Part shown: positions 1-5,051 of the stretch, in pieces
Layout of the letters: each line of letters begins with the position of its first letter
Position numbering within the stretch: position 1 is the first letter of the stretch
Source: Turicibacter sp.
GTDB taxonomy: Bacteria > Bacillota > Bacilli > MOL361 > Turicibacteraceae
Direction of reading: 5' to 3'
Length of the DNA: 6,747 nt
Assembly: GCA_030531025.1 (NCBI GenBank)
Contig: JAUMTV010000149.1
Coordinates: forward strand, 1-6,747
Translations under genes and position numbers: made by a program
Notes under the pieces: model-generated
Told to the model about the DNA's origin: nothing
Databases searched by the model: none
Seen by the model: only the letters and a program-made list of their open reading frames with translations

Positions 1-93
1 CTACCGCTAGTAGGGCTTAAATTTTCTATGAAGAAAATTTATCTGGACTTATATACTTTAGTTTTTCGATTAAATAAAAAAAAATCCGCTTAA
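1..93 (+). CDS. possible 3' end of an unidentified protein gene
   Basis: Frame 1 is open from the window edge to a TAA at 91-93, giving 30 residues that end in a basic tail (RLNKKKSA). The stop lies inside the left arm of the terminator-like hairpin at 80-115, as often happens at a gene end. I do not recognise the sequence. Some codons near the edge (CCG, GGG, CTA) are unusual for this AT-rich genome, and 30 open codons could arise by chance. A perfect 10-bp hairpin (arms 18-27 and 32-41, loop ATGA) lies inside it and might instead mean the stretch is non-coding. There is an internal ATG at 28-30. Upstream sequence is needed to decide. Confidence 0.25.
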   Translation, partial: LPLVGLKFSMKKIYLDLYTLVFRLNKKKSA

Positions 94-115
94 CTCCCAC
101 ATTAAACGGATTTTT
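80..115. terminator. bidirectional intrinsic terminator-like hairpin
   Basis: The arms at 80-93 and 102-115 pair over 14 positions with one C/A mismatch and enclose the loop CTCCCACA. The plus strand is followed by T5. On the minus strand the hairpin runs into a tract of about nine T, so it would work better for leftward transcription. The loop is almost identical to those of two later hairpins that lack T tracts (see 187-259), so this one may also belong to that array. Confidence 0.55.
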
Positions 116-186
116 AGATGAATTAATATACCCCTATACTAACTCATAATGATTAAAAAAGAATGAGAACACTTCTACCCATACTC

Positions 187-294
187 AAGTTATTTAAAAC
201 TCCCACCTTTTAAATAACTTTCTACGCTAAATTATTTACTCCCAAATTAAATAATTTAGTCAAATCTTCCCTAATGTACATTACCCTTTGTACA
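187..294. repeat. array of three inverted repeats with similar 8-9 nt loops
   Basis: Three inverted repeats stand in a row: 187-220, 227-259 and 275-294. The first two are perfect, with unrelated AT-rich stems but the shared loop core CTCCCA, which is also the loop of the hairpin at 80-115. None of these three is followed by a T tract, so they are not ordinary terminators. Confidence 0.7.
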
Positions 295-330
295 CATTTA
301 TCATACTATATAATAATGAATAAAAATACA

Positions 331-371
331 AAAAAAATATCACAAGTTGTTTGTGATATTTTGTGATATTT
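331..371 (-). terminator. terminator of the XRE/TPR regulator gene
   Basis: AATATCACAA at 336-345 pairs with TTGTGATATT at 351-360. On the minus strand the stem is followed by T7, then GTATTTTT. It begins right after the regulator's stop codon. The pairing arm is duplicated in tandem (351-360 and 361-370), so two alternative stems are possible. The second copy is followed by T5 on the plus strand, so the site may also stop rightward transcription. Confidence 0.75.
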
Positions 372-1634
372 TTAAAGGGCAAAAAAATCATGAAGAAATC
401 GATATTCTTCTCTACGAACAAGTATCTGTCCTTCAAACCTTTTATAAATACTAGCCTTTAGTTCATATAACATCGATTCTGGGAACTTCCCCTCATTAAC
501 TAGTTGTCTTAACTCTGCAAATAATTGTTTAATTTCTTCAATTTGATTTAGTCTGCAATATAAGTCTAACTGCTCATCAATCCATAACCTTTTTGTTCTA
601 AGACTGTTTGATGAAAAAATACGCTCCTTTGTCTGATCATAATAACTTTGAGCTATTTCATATTCACCTATTTCAAAATTAATATGTCCAATTAATAACG
701 TAGTTAATGCTTTATCAGATTCGTTTTCGCGTAATGGTAAGGCTTTTTGCATAACATCTAGCGCTTCATCATATTTTTTAGCCTCTATATAATTCCACCC
801 TAACGTATGATAAACATAGTGTAAATGCTGAGGATATTGCTTTAGTTGATCAGAATCTAAGAGTTTCAATAAATACTTTCTAGACTCTTCAGGTCCTTTG
901 ATACCTCTAACACACATCTCTTTTACAACAAGAGCACCAATATAGCGCCCTTCTATTAACTCTTCTTCTTGCATCAATAAATGATTAATAACTTCTAATC
1001 CGAGTTCATACTCTTTCATCCGATGATACGTTACAGCTAGAAAAATCTGAGCATCATAGATAATAAATGATTTTTCAGTTAACAATTGAGCAGAAGTAGT
1101 AGCTAAACATAGATTTAAAACCGCCTCATCGTAATGTCCTATTGTTAGCGAATATCTTCCAAACTCCATATGTAAATGAGCAGGGTTTAATTTATGCTTC
1201 ATCGAGCACGCAATTGCACGACGATAGTAGTGTGCCATTGTACTATAATCGTTTATTTTAAAATAGTACTTTGCCATTTTTTTATTAATAGCTACCTCAC
1301 CTTCAGCTAAACAATAATTTTCAGCAATTGATATTAACAATTCATATCTTTCAGAGAAGTGATTCGAATTCAACTGTTCTTTCAGCCAATATTTAGCTTG
1401 TACTTCAATTGGCATACAAAACGCTTCAAAGGTATAAAGGGACTCAACCTCACCATTTGTTAATATTAATAATGCCTCATAAATATCTTTTAGTGTCTCT
1501 TGTGGTGCTTGACGCTTATTTGTCTCAATCATACTTAAGTAATGTTGAGTAATCCCAAATTGTTTAAAGACCCCCTGTTTTAAGTTAAATTGTTGCCTTA
1601 TACGGCGTATTTTGTCTCCAACTGTTAAGAACAA
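372..1634 (-). CDS. HTH-XRE regulator with C-terminal TPR repeats (RRNPP-like)
   Basis: This 420-residue cytosolic protein is a probable DNA-binding regulator. Residues 5-65 form an XRE/Cro-type helix-turn-helix (core about 18-42, LKQGVFKQFGITQHYLSMIE). Residues from about 80 to 400 are all helical with TPR-like repeats, for example near 123-144, 158-180, 200-221, 280-302 and 315-337. This architecture and length match the RRNPP group (NprR, PlcR, Rgg), whose TPR domain binds a small secreted peptide. That function is inference: I found no convincing propeptide gene on either side. The start is TTG at 1632-1634. An in-frame TGA precedes it directly, and GAGGTG at 1641-1646 lies six bases upstream. 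The gene is monocistronic, with its own promoter and terminator. It could also be a regulator responding to another ligand. Confidence 0.85.
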   Translation of the reverse strand: MFLTVGDKIRRIRQQFNLKQGVFKQFGITQHYLSMIETNKRQAPQETLKDIYEALLILTNGEVESLYTFEAFCMPIEVQAKYWLKEQLNSNHFSERYELLISIAENYCLAEGEVAINKKMAKYYFKINDYSTMAHYYRRAIACSMKHKLNPAHLHMEFGRYSLTIGHYDEAVLNLCLATTSAQLLTEKSFIIYDAQIFLAVTYHRMKEYELGLEVINHLLMQEEELIEGRYIGALVVKEMCVRGIKGPEESRKYLLKLLDSDQLKQYPQHLHYVYHTLGWNYIEAKKYDEALDVMQKALPLRENESDKALTTLLIGHINFEIGEYEIAQSYYDQTKERIFSSNSLRTKRLWIDEQLDLYCRLNQIEEIKQLFAELRQLVNEGKFPESMLYELKASIYKRFEGQILVRREEYRFLHDFFAL

Positions 1635-1688
1635 TCAATTCACCTCTAAACTATTTAATATTGCTAGGTCTTTTTTGTATCATCTATA

Positions 1689-1718
1689 AAAATACCATAT
1701 TTTTTTAGTTAATGCCAA
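1689..1718 (-). promoter_or_regulatory. candidate sigma-A promoter of the XRE/TPR gene
   Basis: On the minus strand TTGGCA (1713-1718) and TATTTT (1689-1694) are 18 bp apart, with an extended TG one base before the -10. Transcription would start near 1682, giving a leader of about 48 nt. A 7-bp inverted repeat (AAAAATA 1688-1694, loop CCA, TATTTTT 1698-1704) lies over the -10 and could be an operator. The rest of 1635-1875 is AT-rich and I see no gene in it. Confidence 0.4.
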
Positions 1719-1875
1719 CAAACTCTAAACATATAAACACTCACTTTATCTTATTTATAATATTTTCCAATTATTAATTTAAAAATGGCTCAATAAAATT
1801 ATGAATCAATCTTCAATAAAAAGCTATTCGGAACTTCTTATATCCTACTTAAAATCATGAATCTCTTAAGCTTAT

Positions 1876-1904
1876 AAAAAAAGATTCACTATTAGAGTGA
1901 ATCT
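1876..1904 (-). terminator. terminator of the spore-coat gene pair
   Basis: AGATTCACT (1882-1890) and AGTGAATCT (1896-1904) form a perfect 9-bp stem with loop ATTAG. On the minus strand it is followed by T7 (1876-1882 on the plus strand). It lies 14 bases after the stop of the CotF-like gene. Confidence 0.85.
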
Positions 1905-1918
1905 CTTCTAAATTAAAA

Positions 1919-2188
1919 TTAGTTTTGAGTTTGTGTTTGTCCCGCTGCTTGGGCATATTTTTGTTTAAGTTGATCAATTTTTTGTTGTTCAACAGGTTGA
2001 GTTGGATACCAACCTTTTTGAGACATTAAATTATAAACTTCATTTTGCATTGATAATGTGTCGTTTAATACTTTATTAAATGTAGTATGAACATTTAATG
2101 TTGAAGATTCGATTGTTCCATGTAAGTGTAAATCAGCTGCACCCTTAAGAATTAAAAGGACATCTTCCATTAAATCGCGATCATTCAT
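1919..2188 (-). CDS. CotF-like spore coat protein
   Basis: This 89-residue, helix-rich protein matches the Coat F family pattern. The N-terminus is acidic (MNDRDLMEDVLLILKGAADL), a central helix follows (about 35-55), and the family-type ending 'Y-x-L-M-x-x-K-G-W-Y-P' is at about 52-62, then a Gln-rich tail. Members are small ferritin-like helical proteins of the inner spore coat, made in the mother cell. It has no signal peptide or membrane segment. The start ATG (2186-2188) is preceded by AAGGAGGG. That site overlaps the stop of the 59-residue gene upstream, so the two are probably translationally coupled. A strong terminator follows. The coat assignment rests on motif recognition only; the exact CotF subfamily is uncertain. 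Confidence 0.8.
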   Translation of the reverse strand: MNDRDLMEDVLLILKGAADLHLHGTIESSTLNVHTTFNKVLNDTLSMQNEVYNLMSQKGWYPTQPVEQQKIDQLKQKYAQAAGQTQTQN

Positions 2189-2200
2189 CTTAATCCCTCC

Positions 2201-2380
2201 TTATTGATTTAATAATTGATAAAACTCATTGATCATCATTTTATGTTTATTAGCTAAGCGTTCTACCACTTGTTTTAATTCTTGATCTTGAATTTGAGTG
2301 GCACATTGGCGACATTTTTTCTCCATATGTTGAGCATGTCCTAATGCATCTTCAATATATAAAAGTTCTTTTGGACTCAT
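2201..2380 (-). CDS. 59-residue CxxC helical protein, probable spore-coat partner
   Basis: This small gene encodes 59 residues (MSPKELLYIEDALGHAQHME ... FYQLLNQ, stop TAA at 2201-2203). The ATG at 2378-2380 has a very strong AGGAGGTG site five bases upstream (2386-2393). The predicted protein is two amphipathic helices, with a CxxC (C23, C26) in the first half and a His/Met-rich face (H15, H18, M19, H43, M45, M46). It resembles short proteins encoded beside CotF-family coat genes in spore formers and may be half of a ferritin-like bundle. That similarity is from memory, not a search. Its stop codon overlaps the ribosome site of the CotF-like gene, so they form one operon. Function is unknown; metal binding or disulfide cross-linking in the coat is speculation. 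Confidence 0.75.
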   Translation of the reverse strand: MSPKELLYIEDALGHAQHMEKKCRQCATQIQDQELKQVVERLANKHKMMINEFYQLLNQ

Positions 2381-2418
2381 AACTTCACCTCCTGATAGAT
2401 TTATCTTTAGTATTTATC

Positions 2419-2473
2419 AAATAAAGGTAGTTATGCGCTAGAAAATATGCTTCTTTATATAACACCTTTATTT
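2419..2473. repeat. interrupted inverted repeat between divergent spore genes
   Basis: AAATAAAGGT (2419-2428) followed by one extra A and GTTAT (2430-2434) is mirrored by ATAAC (2459-2463) directly followed by ACCTTTATTT (2464-2473). Fifteen positions match with a single-base bulge around a 24-base centre. Each half lies upstream of one divergent transcription unit, which suggests paired regulator-binding sites. Confidence 0.55.
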
Positions 2474-2489
2474 TTGTTCGCATAAACTA
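2462..2489 (+). promoter_or_regulatory. candidate sigma-K promoter of the 86-residue gene
   Basis: CATAAACTA at 2481-2489 exactly fits the sigma-K -10 pattern CATAnnnTA. An AC at 2462-2463 lies 17 bases upstream, fitting the sigma-K -35. Transcription would start near 2496, about 42 nt before the ATG. This predicts late mother-cell expression. For the opposite-strand coat pair I see only partial CATA-type matches and no clear promoter. Confidence 0.5.
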
Positions 2490-2537
2490 AACTATAAGTA
2501 CTTTCATTTTAATCATGGCAATAAGGAGGAACTTTAT

Positions 2538-2798
2538 ATGTTATCATCTGATCAATCAAATCATAATCAAGCAATTAATAATCTAATTGCCTCAATTGCT
2601 TTACAAGAATCTTTTTTTTCAGATGTGATTCATAATGAATCACAACGTTTAAATACTATTATTAACTCCCAAGGAATCACTCCAGACGAGTTATATAATG
2701 CAAAGGTTTGTTTAGCTGAGATTTCTCAAGCTATTTCAGGCCTTGAACGAATTTTACAAGCTAAAATCGAATTTTTTGAATCAGAATTTTCACAATGA
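2538..2798 (+). CDS. 86-residue helical protein, probable spore-associated
   Basis: This is an 86-residue protein with no signal peptide or membrane span. It has two long helices: about 8-42 (NQAINNLIASIALQESFFSD) and about 50-84 (ending LERILQAKIEFFESEF). The two blocks, 'xINxxIASIALQE' and 'ISxLExxLQxKxEFF', recall small proteins and C-terminal modules of clostridial and bacillar spore-surface proteins. That is recollection, so the family stays unnamed. AAGGAGG at 2523-2529 lies eight bases before the ATG. The sigma-K-like promoter and the divergent coat pair support a role in the spore coat or exosporium. It shares its bidirectional terminator with the convergent TIM-barrel gene. Confidence 0.75.
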   Translation: MLSSDQSNHNQAINNLIASIALQESFFSDVIHNESQRLNTIINSQGITPDELYNAKVCLAEISQAISGLERILQAKIEFFESEFSQ

Positions 2799-2824
2799 AA
2801 AAACCTCCAATTTGGAGGTTTTTT
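2798..2824. terminator. shared bidirectional terminator
   Basis: AAAAAACCTCCA (2798-2809) and TGGAGGTTTTTT (2813-2824) form a perfect 12-bp stem around ATT, with T6 on either strand. It includes the last base of the 86-residue gene's TGA and two bases of the TIM-barrel gene's stop, so it serves both convergent genes. Confidence 0.9.
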
Positions 2825-3623
2825 ATTTGAATATATAATTTTGTTTTAATCGATCCACTGATTGAATTAATGATTCTTTTGTTTTGACTTCGATTAAAAC
2901 ACTAGCTCGATTTTTCTTTGCTATCTCTAACTTTTCTTTCAAATCTACTTCACCACTATAAAGAGCTAAATGATCTTTTTTTCCTTTTGCATCATGTAGA
3001 TGAATATGTTTAATATCTAATTGGTGTTCTAATAAAAAGTCACGATCGGCATGAGATGAACTATAATCATGTCCGACATCCCAAGTTAAACAAAAACGTC
3101 GACTCTTTAATAATTGCTTAACAGATGCTTGAATATAAGGACGATTAAATAATCCAGTATTTTCAATGGCAATTAAAACACCAGTCCCACCTAGCCAAAT
3201 ATCAATTAACTCCATACTCGATTTCAGATTTTCTAAATAAAGTTGCTCATATTTATCATATAATTGTACCTTCTCCTTTGGTAGTGTCACATAAGGCCCT
3301 GGATTCATATGAATATTTAAAATCTTACATCCTAACCGATCAGCAACACCAATCGCCTCTTCAATAACTCTTAAATGTGCCTCACGAACATGCCGATTAA
3401 AATGTCCTAAATCAAGATCTTCTGGTAAGTGGAGTGTAAAAGAGATATTATATTGTGATTTTAATAAATTTAAATATTGAACATTAATTGTTTCAGGTTG
3501 ACAGGATGGTAAATTACAATTTAATTCGATAAAGTCTAATCCAAGTTGTGAACAAAGCTGAACATTTTCTTCAATTTGGTTTAGCTCGATGAGCTGAGGC
3601 ATTCCATAACTTATCCGTTCCAT
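2823..3623 (-). CDS. sugar phosphate isomerase/epimerase-like TIM-barrel protein
   Basis: This 266-residue cytosolic protein belongs to the xylose-isomerase-like/AP endonuclease 2 TIM-barrel superfamily. Beta-strand-end residues typical of its metal site are present: E33 (FIELN), H65 (FTLHLPE), H105 (NIHMNPG), E154 (IAIENTG), D182 and H185 (WDVGHD), H208/H210 (HIHLHD), D217-H218 (DHLALYSGEVD) and E245 (VLIEVK). The set covers nearly all ligands used by Endo IV-type enzymes, so divalent metal binding is likely. Most relatives act on sugars, inositol derivatives or hydroxypyruvate; the substrate cannot be told from sequence. The ATG at 3621-3623 has GGGAGG 11-12 bases upstream. The gene lies 28 bases downstream of guaD on the same strand, probably in one operon that ends at 2798-2824. 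Confidence 0.8.
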   Translation of the reverse strand: MERISYGMPQLIELNQIEENVQLCSQLGLDFIELNCNLPSCQPETINVQYLNLLKSQYNISFTLHLPEDLDLGHFNRHVREAHLRVIEEAIGVADRLGCKILNIHMNPGPYVTLPKEKVQLYDKYEQLYLENLKSSMELIDIWLGGTGVLIAIENTGLFNRPYIQASVKQLLKSRRFCLTWDVGHDYSSSHADRDFLLEHQLDIKHIHLHDAKGKKDHLALYSGEVDLKEKLEIAKKNRASVLIEVKTKESLIQSVDRLKQNYIFK

Positions 3624-3651
3624 ACATTAACTTTCCTCCCATTCATCTCTC

Positions 3652-4122
3652 TTAATATGGAATTTTATCTTCTTTTTGTTTCCATACCTTAAACGCTTGT
3701 AATGCTTCATCTCTTAATAATTCTTCTAGAACAACTGGTGCACTTTCCATTGAACGATCTTTGAAATAATCATAAATAAATTCATCTGCAAAACCTATTT
3801 CTTCTGCATCATGTACAGTACAGCCATAATAAACCTTTTTTATCCCCGCCCACATAATCGCTGATAAACACATCGGACATGGCTCAGCGGATGTGACTAA
3901 GATACAATCACTCAAATCAAAACGGTGTAATTTTTCTGACGCTTGACGAATTGCATTGATCTCCGCATGTGCTGTAGGATCATGACTTTTTAAAACTGTA
4001 TTATGTGCTTGGGACACAACTACATTATCTTTTAAAATCATTGCACCAAAAGGACCGCCCTCTCCTTGATTTACACCTGTTATTGCTTCTTGAATACATA
4101 ATCGCATTAATTCATCTATCAT
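3652..4122 (-). CDS. guaD: guanine deaminase
   Basis: GuaD converts guanine to xanthine and ammonia in purine salvage and catabolism, in the cytosol. The 156-residue length equals that of Bacillus subtilis GuaD. The cytidine-deaminase-fold zinc site is intact: HAE (H52, catalytic E54) and PCxxC (C82, C85). N41 and the P49-T50-A51 segment fit the substrate pocket. The GFxDxFIY motif with D113 and a C-terminal Tyr (Y156) are the marks that separate guanine deaminase, a domain-swapped dimer, from tRNA adenosine deaminase TadA. AAGGAG at 4131-4136 lies eight bases before the ATG. It is the first gene of a probable pair with the TIM-barrel gene. A long leader precedes it, but I see no purine riboswitch. 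A broader nucleoside deaminase is the main alternative. Confidence 0.88.
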   Translation of the reverse strand: MIDELMRLCIQEAITGVNQGEGGPFGAMILKDNVVVSQAHNTVLKSHDPTAHAEINAIRQASEKLHRFDLSDCILVTSAEPCPMCLSAIMWAGIKKVYYGCTVHDAEEIGFADEFIYDYFKDRSMESAPVVLEELLRDEALQAFKVWKQKEDKIPY

Positions 4123-4140
4123 GGTCTGTACTCCTTAGTT

Positions 4141-4380
4141 TTTAAAAGTCAATCTTGTAATTCTTCATTACTTATTAATTATTGTAAAAGAGTAGATAGT
4201 AGTCGTCTTTAATAGATTCACTTTTTAAGGAGTTCCCTCCCTTCCCTCATCATCGATTTATAAAAACATTCTTTTTCATCACCTATAACAGCTAGGTCAA
4301 ATAAAAAAAACGGAAATACATTTTCCTCTATACAATAAATATATACAGATAATACCATTTTTAGACTAATTCAATGCAAT
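4141..4380 (-). other. guaD upstream region with two small hairpins
   Basis: No gene is visible here. On the minus strand, GGAAA/TTTCC (4322-4326 with 4312-4316) is followed by T8 (4303-4310), a weak terminator or attenuator shape about 180 bases before guaD. Nearer the gene, AGGGAG-GGAA-CTCCTT (4227-4242) folds into a 6-bp hairpin with a GNRA tetraloop. It sits inside a purine tract with three GGG runs (4235-4246). TATTAT-like hexamers near 4350 could be promoter parts, but none is well spaced. Any regulatory role is inferred. Confidence 0.3.
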
Positions 4381-4415
4381 AAAAAAACTGTGAATAGATA
4401 TTCTATCCACAGTTT
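4381..4415 (-). terminator. terminator of the cold-shock gene
   Basis: The arms 4385-4398 and 4402-4415 pair over 14 positions around a 3-nt loop. The only irregular pair is A/C on the plus strand but G·U on the minus strand. The minus strand continues into T7. Both points fit termination of the leftward cold-shock gene. Confidence 0.85.
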
Positions 4416-4435
4416 AAAAGCTATTGAGTTAAAAA

Positions 4436-4636
4436 TTATAATTTAACGATGTTAGCTGCTTGAGGTCCACGGTCACCTTGAACGATTTCGAAAGAAACTT
4501 TTTGACCTTCTTCTAAAGTTTTGAATCCTTCACCTTGGATTGCTGAGAAGTGAGCGAATACGTCGTTTCCACCTTCAACAGTGATGAATCCGAAACCTTT
4601 TTCTGAGTTAAACCATTTTACTGTACCTGTAGTCAT
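4436..4636 (-). CDS. csp: cold-shock protein (CspA/CspB family)
   Basis: This 66-residue single-domain OB-fold protein binds single-stranded RNA and DNA and acts as an RNA chaperone. From the chosen start it reads [10 protein letters not shown]. It carries RNP1 (K13-G-F-G-F-I18) and RNP2 (V26-F-A-H-F30) plus the conserved W8, the standard nucleic-acid face. The ATG at 4634-4636 is preferred: AGGAGG lies nine bases upstream. The in-frame TTG two codons earlier would leave only three bases. Codon choice looks optimised, as is usual for highly expressed csp genes. The gene is monocistronic, with a strong promoter, a leader of about 119 nt and its own terminator. Which paralogue this is cannot be told. 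Confidence 0.95.
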   Translation of the reverse strand: MTTGTVKWFNSEKGFGFITVEGGNDVFAHFSAIQGEGFKTLEEGQKVSFEIVQGDRGPQAANIVKL

Positions 4637-4790
4637 AATCAAGTACCTCCTGTAAATTTTTATTTCTTAAAGCCATATTTCAAAAAATTTCAATCAATGT
4701 TCGAGTTGAGCACTACCCCATGGTTCAAATTTAAATCAAAAAAGACTATTAAGTTAAACTAATTGTATCACACACCATAAAAATAAGCAA
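4637..4790 (-). promoter_or_regulatory. cold-shock gene promoter and long 5' leader
   Basis: On the minus strand, TTGCTT (4785-4790) is 17 bp from TACAAT (4762-4767), with an extended -10 TG. The predicted start near 4755 gives a leader of about 119 nt. Long leaders that refold with temperature are known for csp mRNAs; whether this one does is inferred. Confidence 0.65.
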
Positions 4791-4950
4791 ACTAAATTGC
4801 TTTTTCTATGAAATAAAACCATCACCAATTTTCGACAATAATAACACCCTTTTACCTATTTTATAGGCTTATCATTTACTCTTTTAAATCTAATTGTTAT
4901 CACTGATTAACTGTTCATTTTATTTCTTTTATTTATATAAAATATTTATG

Positions 4951-5033
4951 TTGCATACATATAGCTATAGCCAATAATTACAATTATCTAATTCAAATCT
5001 TTTTACCATTCTTTCGTTCACATATGTTATACT
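4951..5033 (+). promoter_or_regulatory. two candidate promoters for the exporter operon
   Basis: An extended -10, TG-n-TATACT, lies at 5025-5033, but no -35 is well placed. A start near 5040 would put the ribosome site almost at the mRNA 5' end. A second option is TTGCAT (4951-4956), 16 bp, AATAAT (4973-4978), giving a leader of about 65 nt. The remaining sequence between 4791 and 4950 is AT-rich with no gene that I can see. Confidence 0.35.
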
Positions 5034-5051
5034 TTCCGTGAGGTGTTAAAC

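Larger units (their letters stand above)
147..373 (+). ncRNA. candidate structured small RNA with CCC-bearing loops
   Basis: There is no credible ORF between 94 and 371. The stretch holds a perfect 13-bp hairpin (187-199/208-220, loop CTCCCACC), a perfect 12-bp hairpin six bases later (227-238/248-259, loop CTCCCAAAT) and a 6-bp hairpin (275-280/289-294, loop TTACCCTT). It ends at the hairpin 336-370 followed by T5. Additional CCC runs at 178-180 and 269-271 are unpaired in this model. A TATACT hexamer at 135-140 could be a -10, placing the 5' end near 147. Its -35 (around TTTTTA, 18 bp upstream) is poor. Plus-strand loops would show UCCC, the motif used by Staphylococcus Rsa-type small RNAs to pair with Shine-Dalgarno sites. 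On the minus strand the same loops read GGGAG. The hairpins are directly visible; the RNA, its ends and its strand are inferred. Confidence 0.3.

Noticed and set aside
187..259. Hairpins as two more intrinsic terminators
   Set aside because: The stems are almost pure A/T and neither strand has a T tract after them.
1801..1860. Plus-strand mini-ORF of 19 codons (MNQSSIKSYSELL...)
   Set aside because: It has no ribosome site and no hydrophobic leader, and it lies in an AT-rich gap; it does not support a propeptide for the regulator.
4141..4380. Purine riboswitch upstream of guaD
   Set aside because: I looked for the conserved three-way-junction core sequences of guanine/adenine riboswitches and did not find them.
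4637..4642. TTG as the start of the cold-shock gene (two extra residues)
   Set aside because: Only three bases would separate it from AGGAGG; the ATG at 4634-4636 has proper spacing and gives the usual [10 protein letters not shown] start.
4699..4740. tRNA-like GGTTCAAAT in the cold-shock leader region
   Set aside because: It resembles a T loop, but no complementary T stem, acceptor stem or anticodon arm can be formed around it.
5043..5051. GTG as the start of the exporter large subunit
   Set aside because: This GTG overlaps the GAGGTG ribosome site that serves the ATG at 5052.
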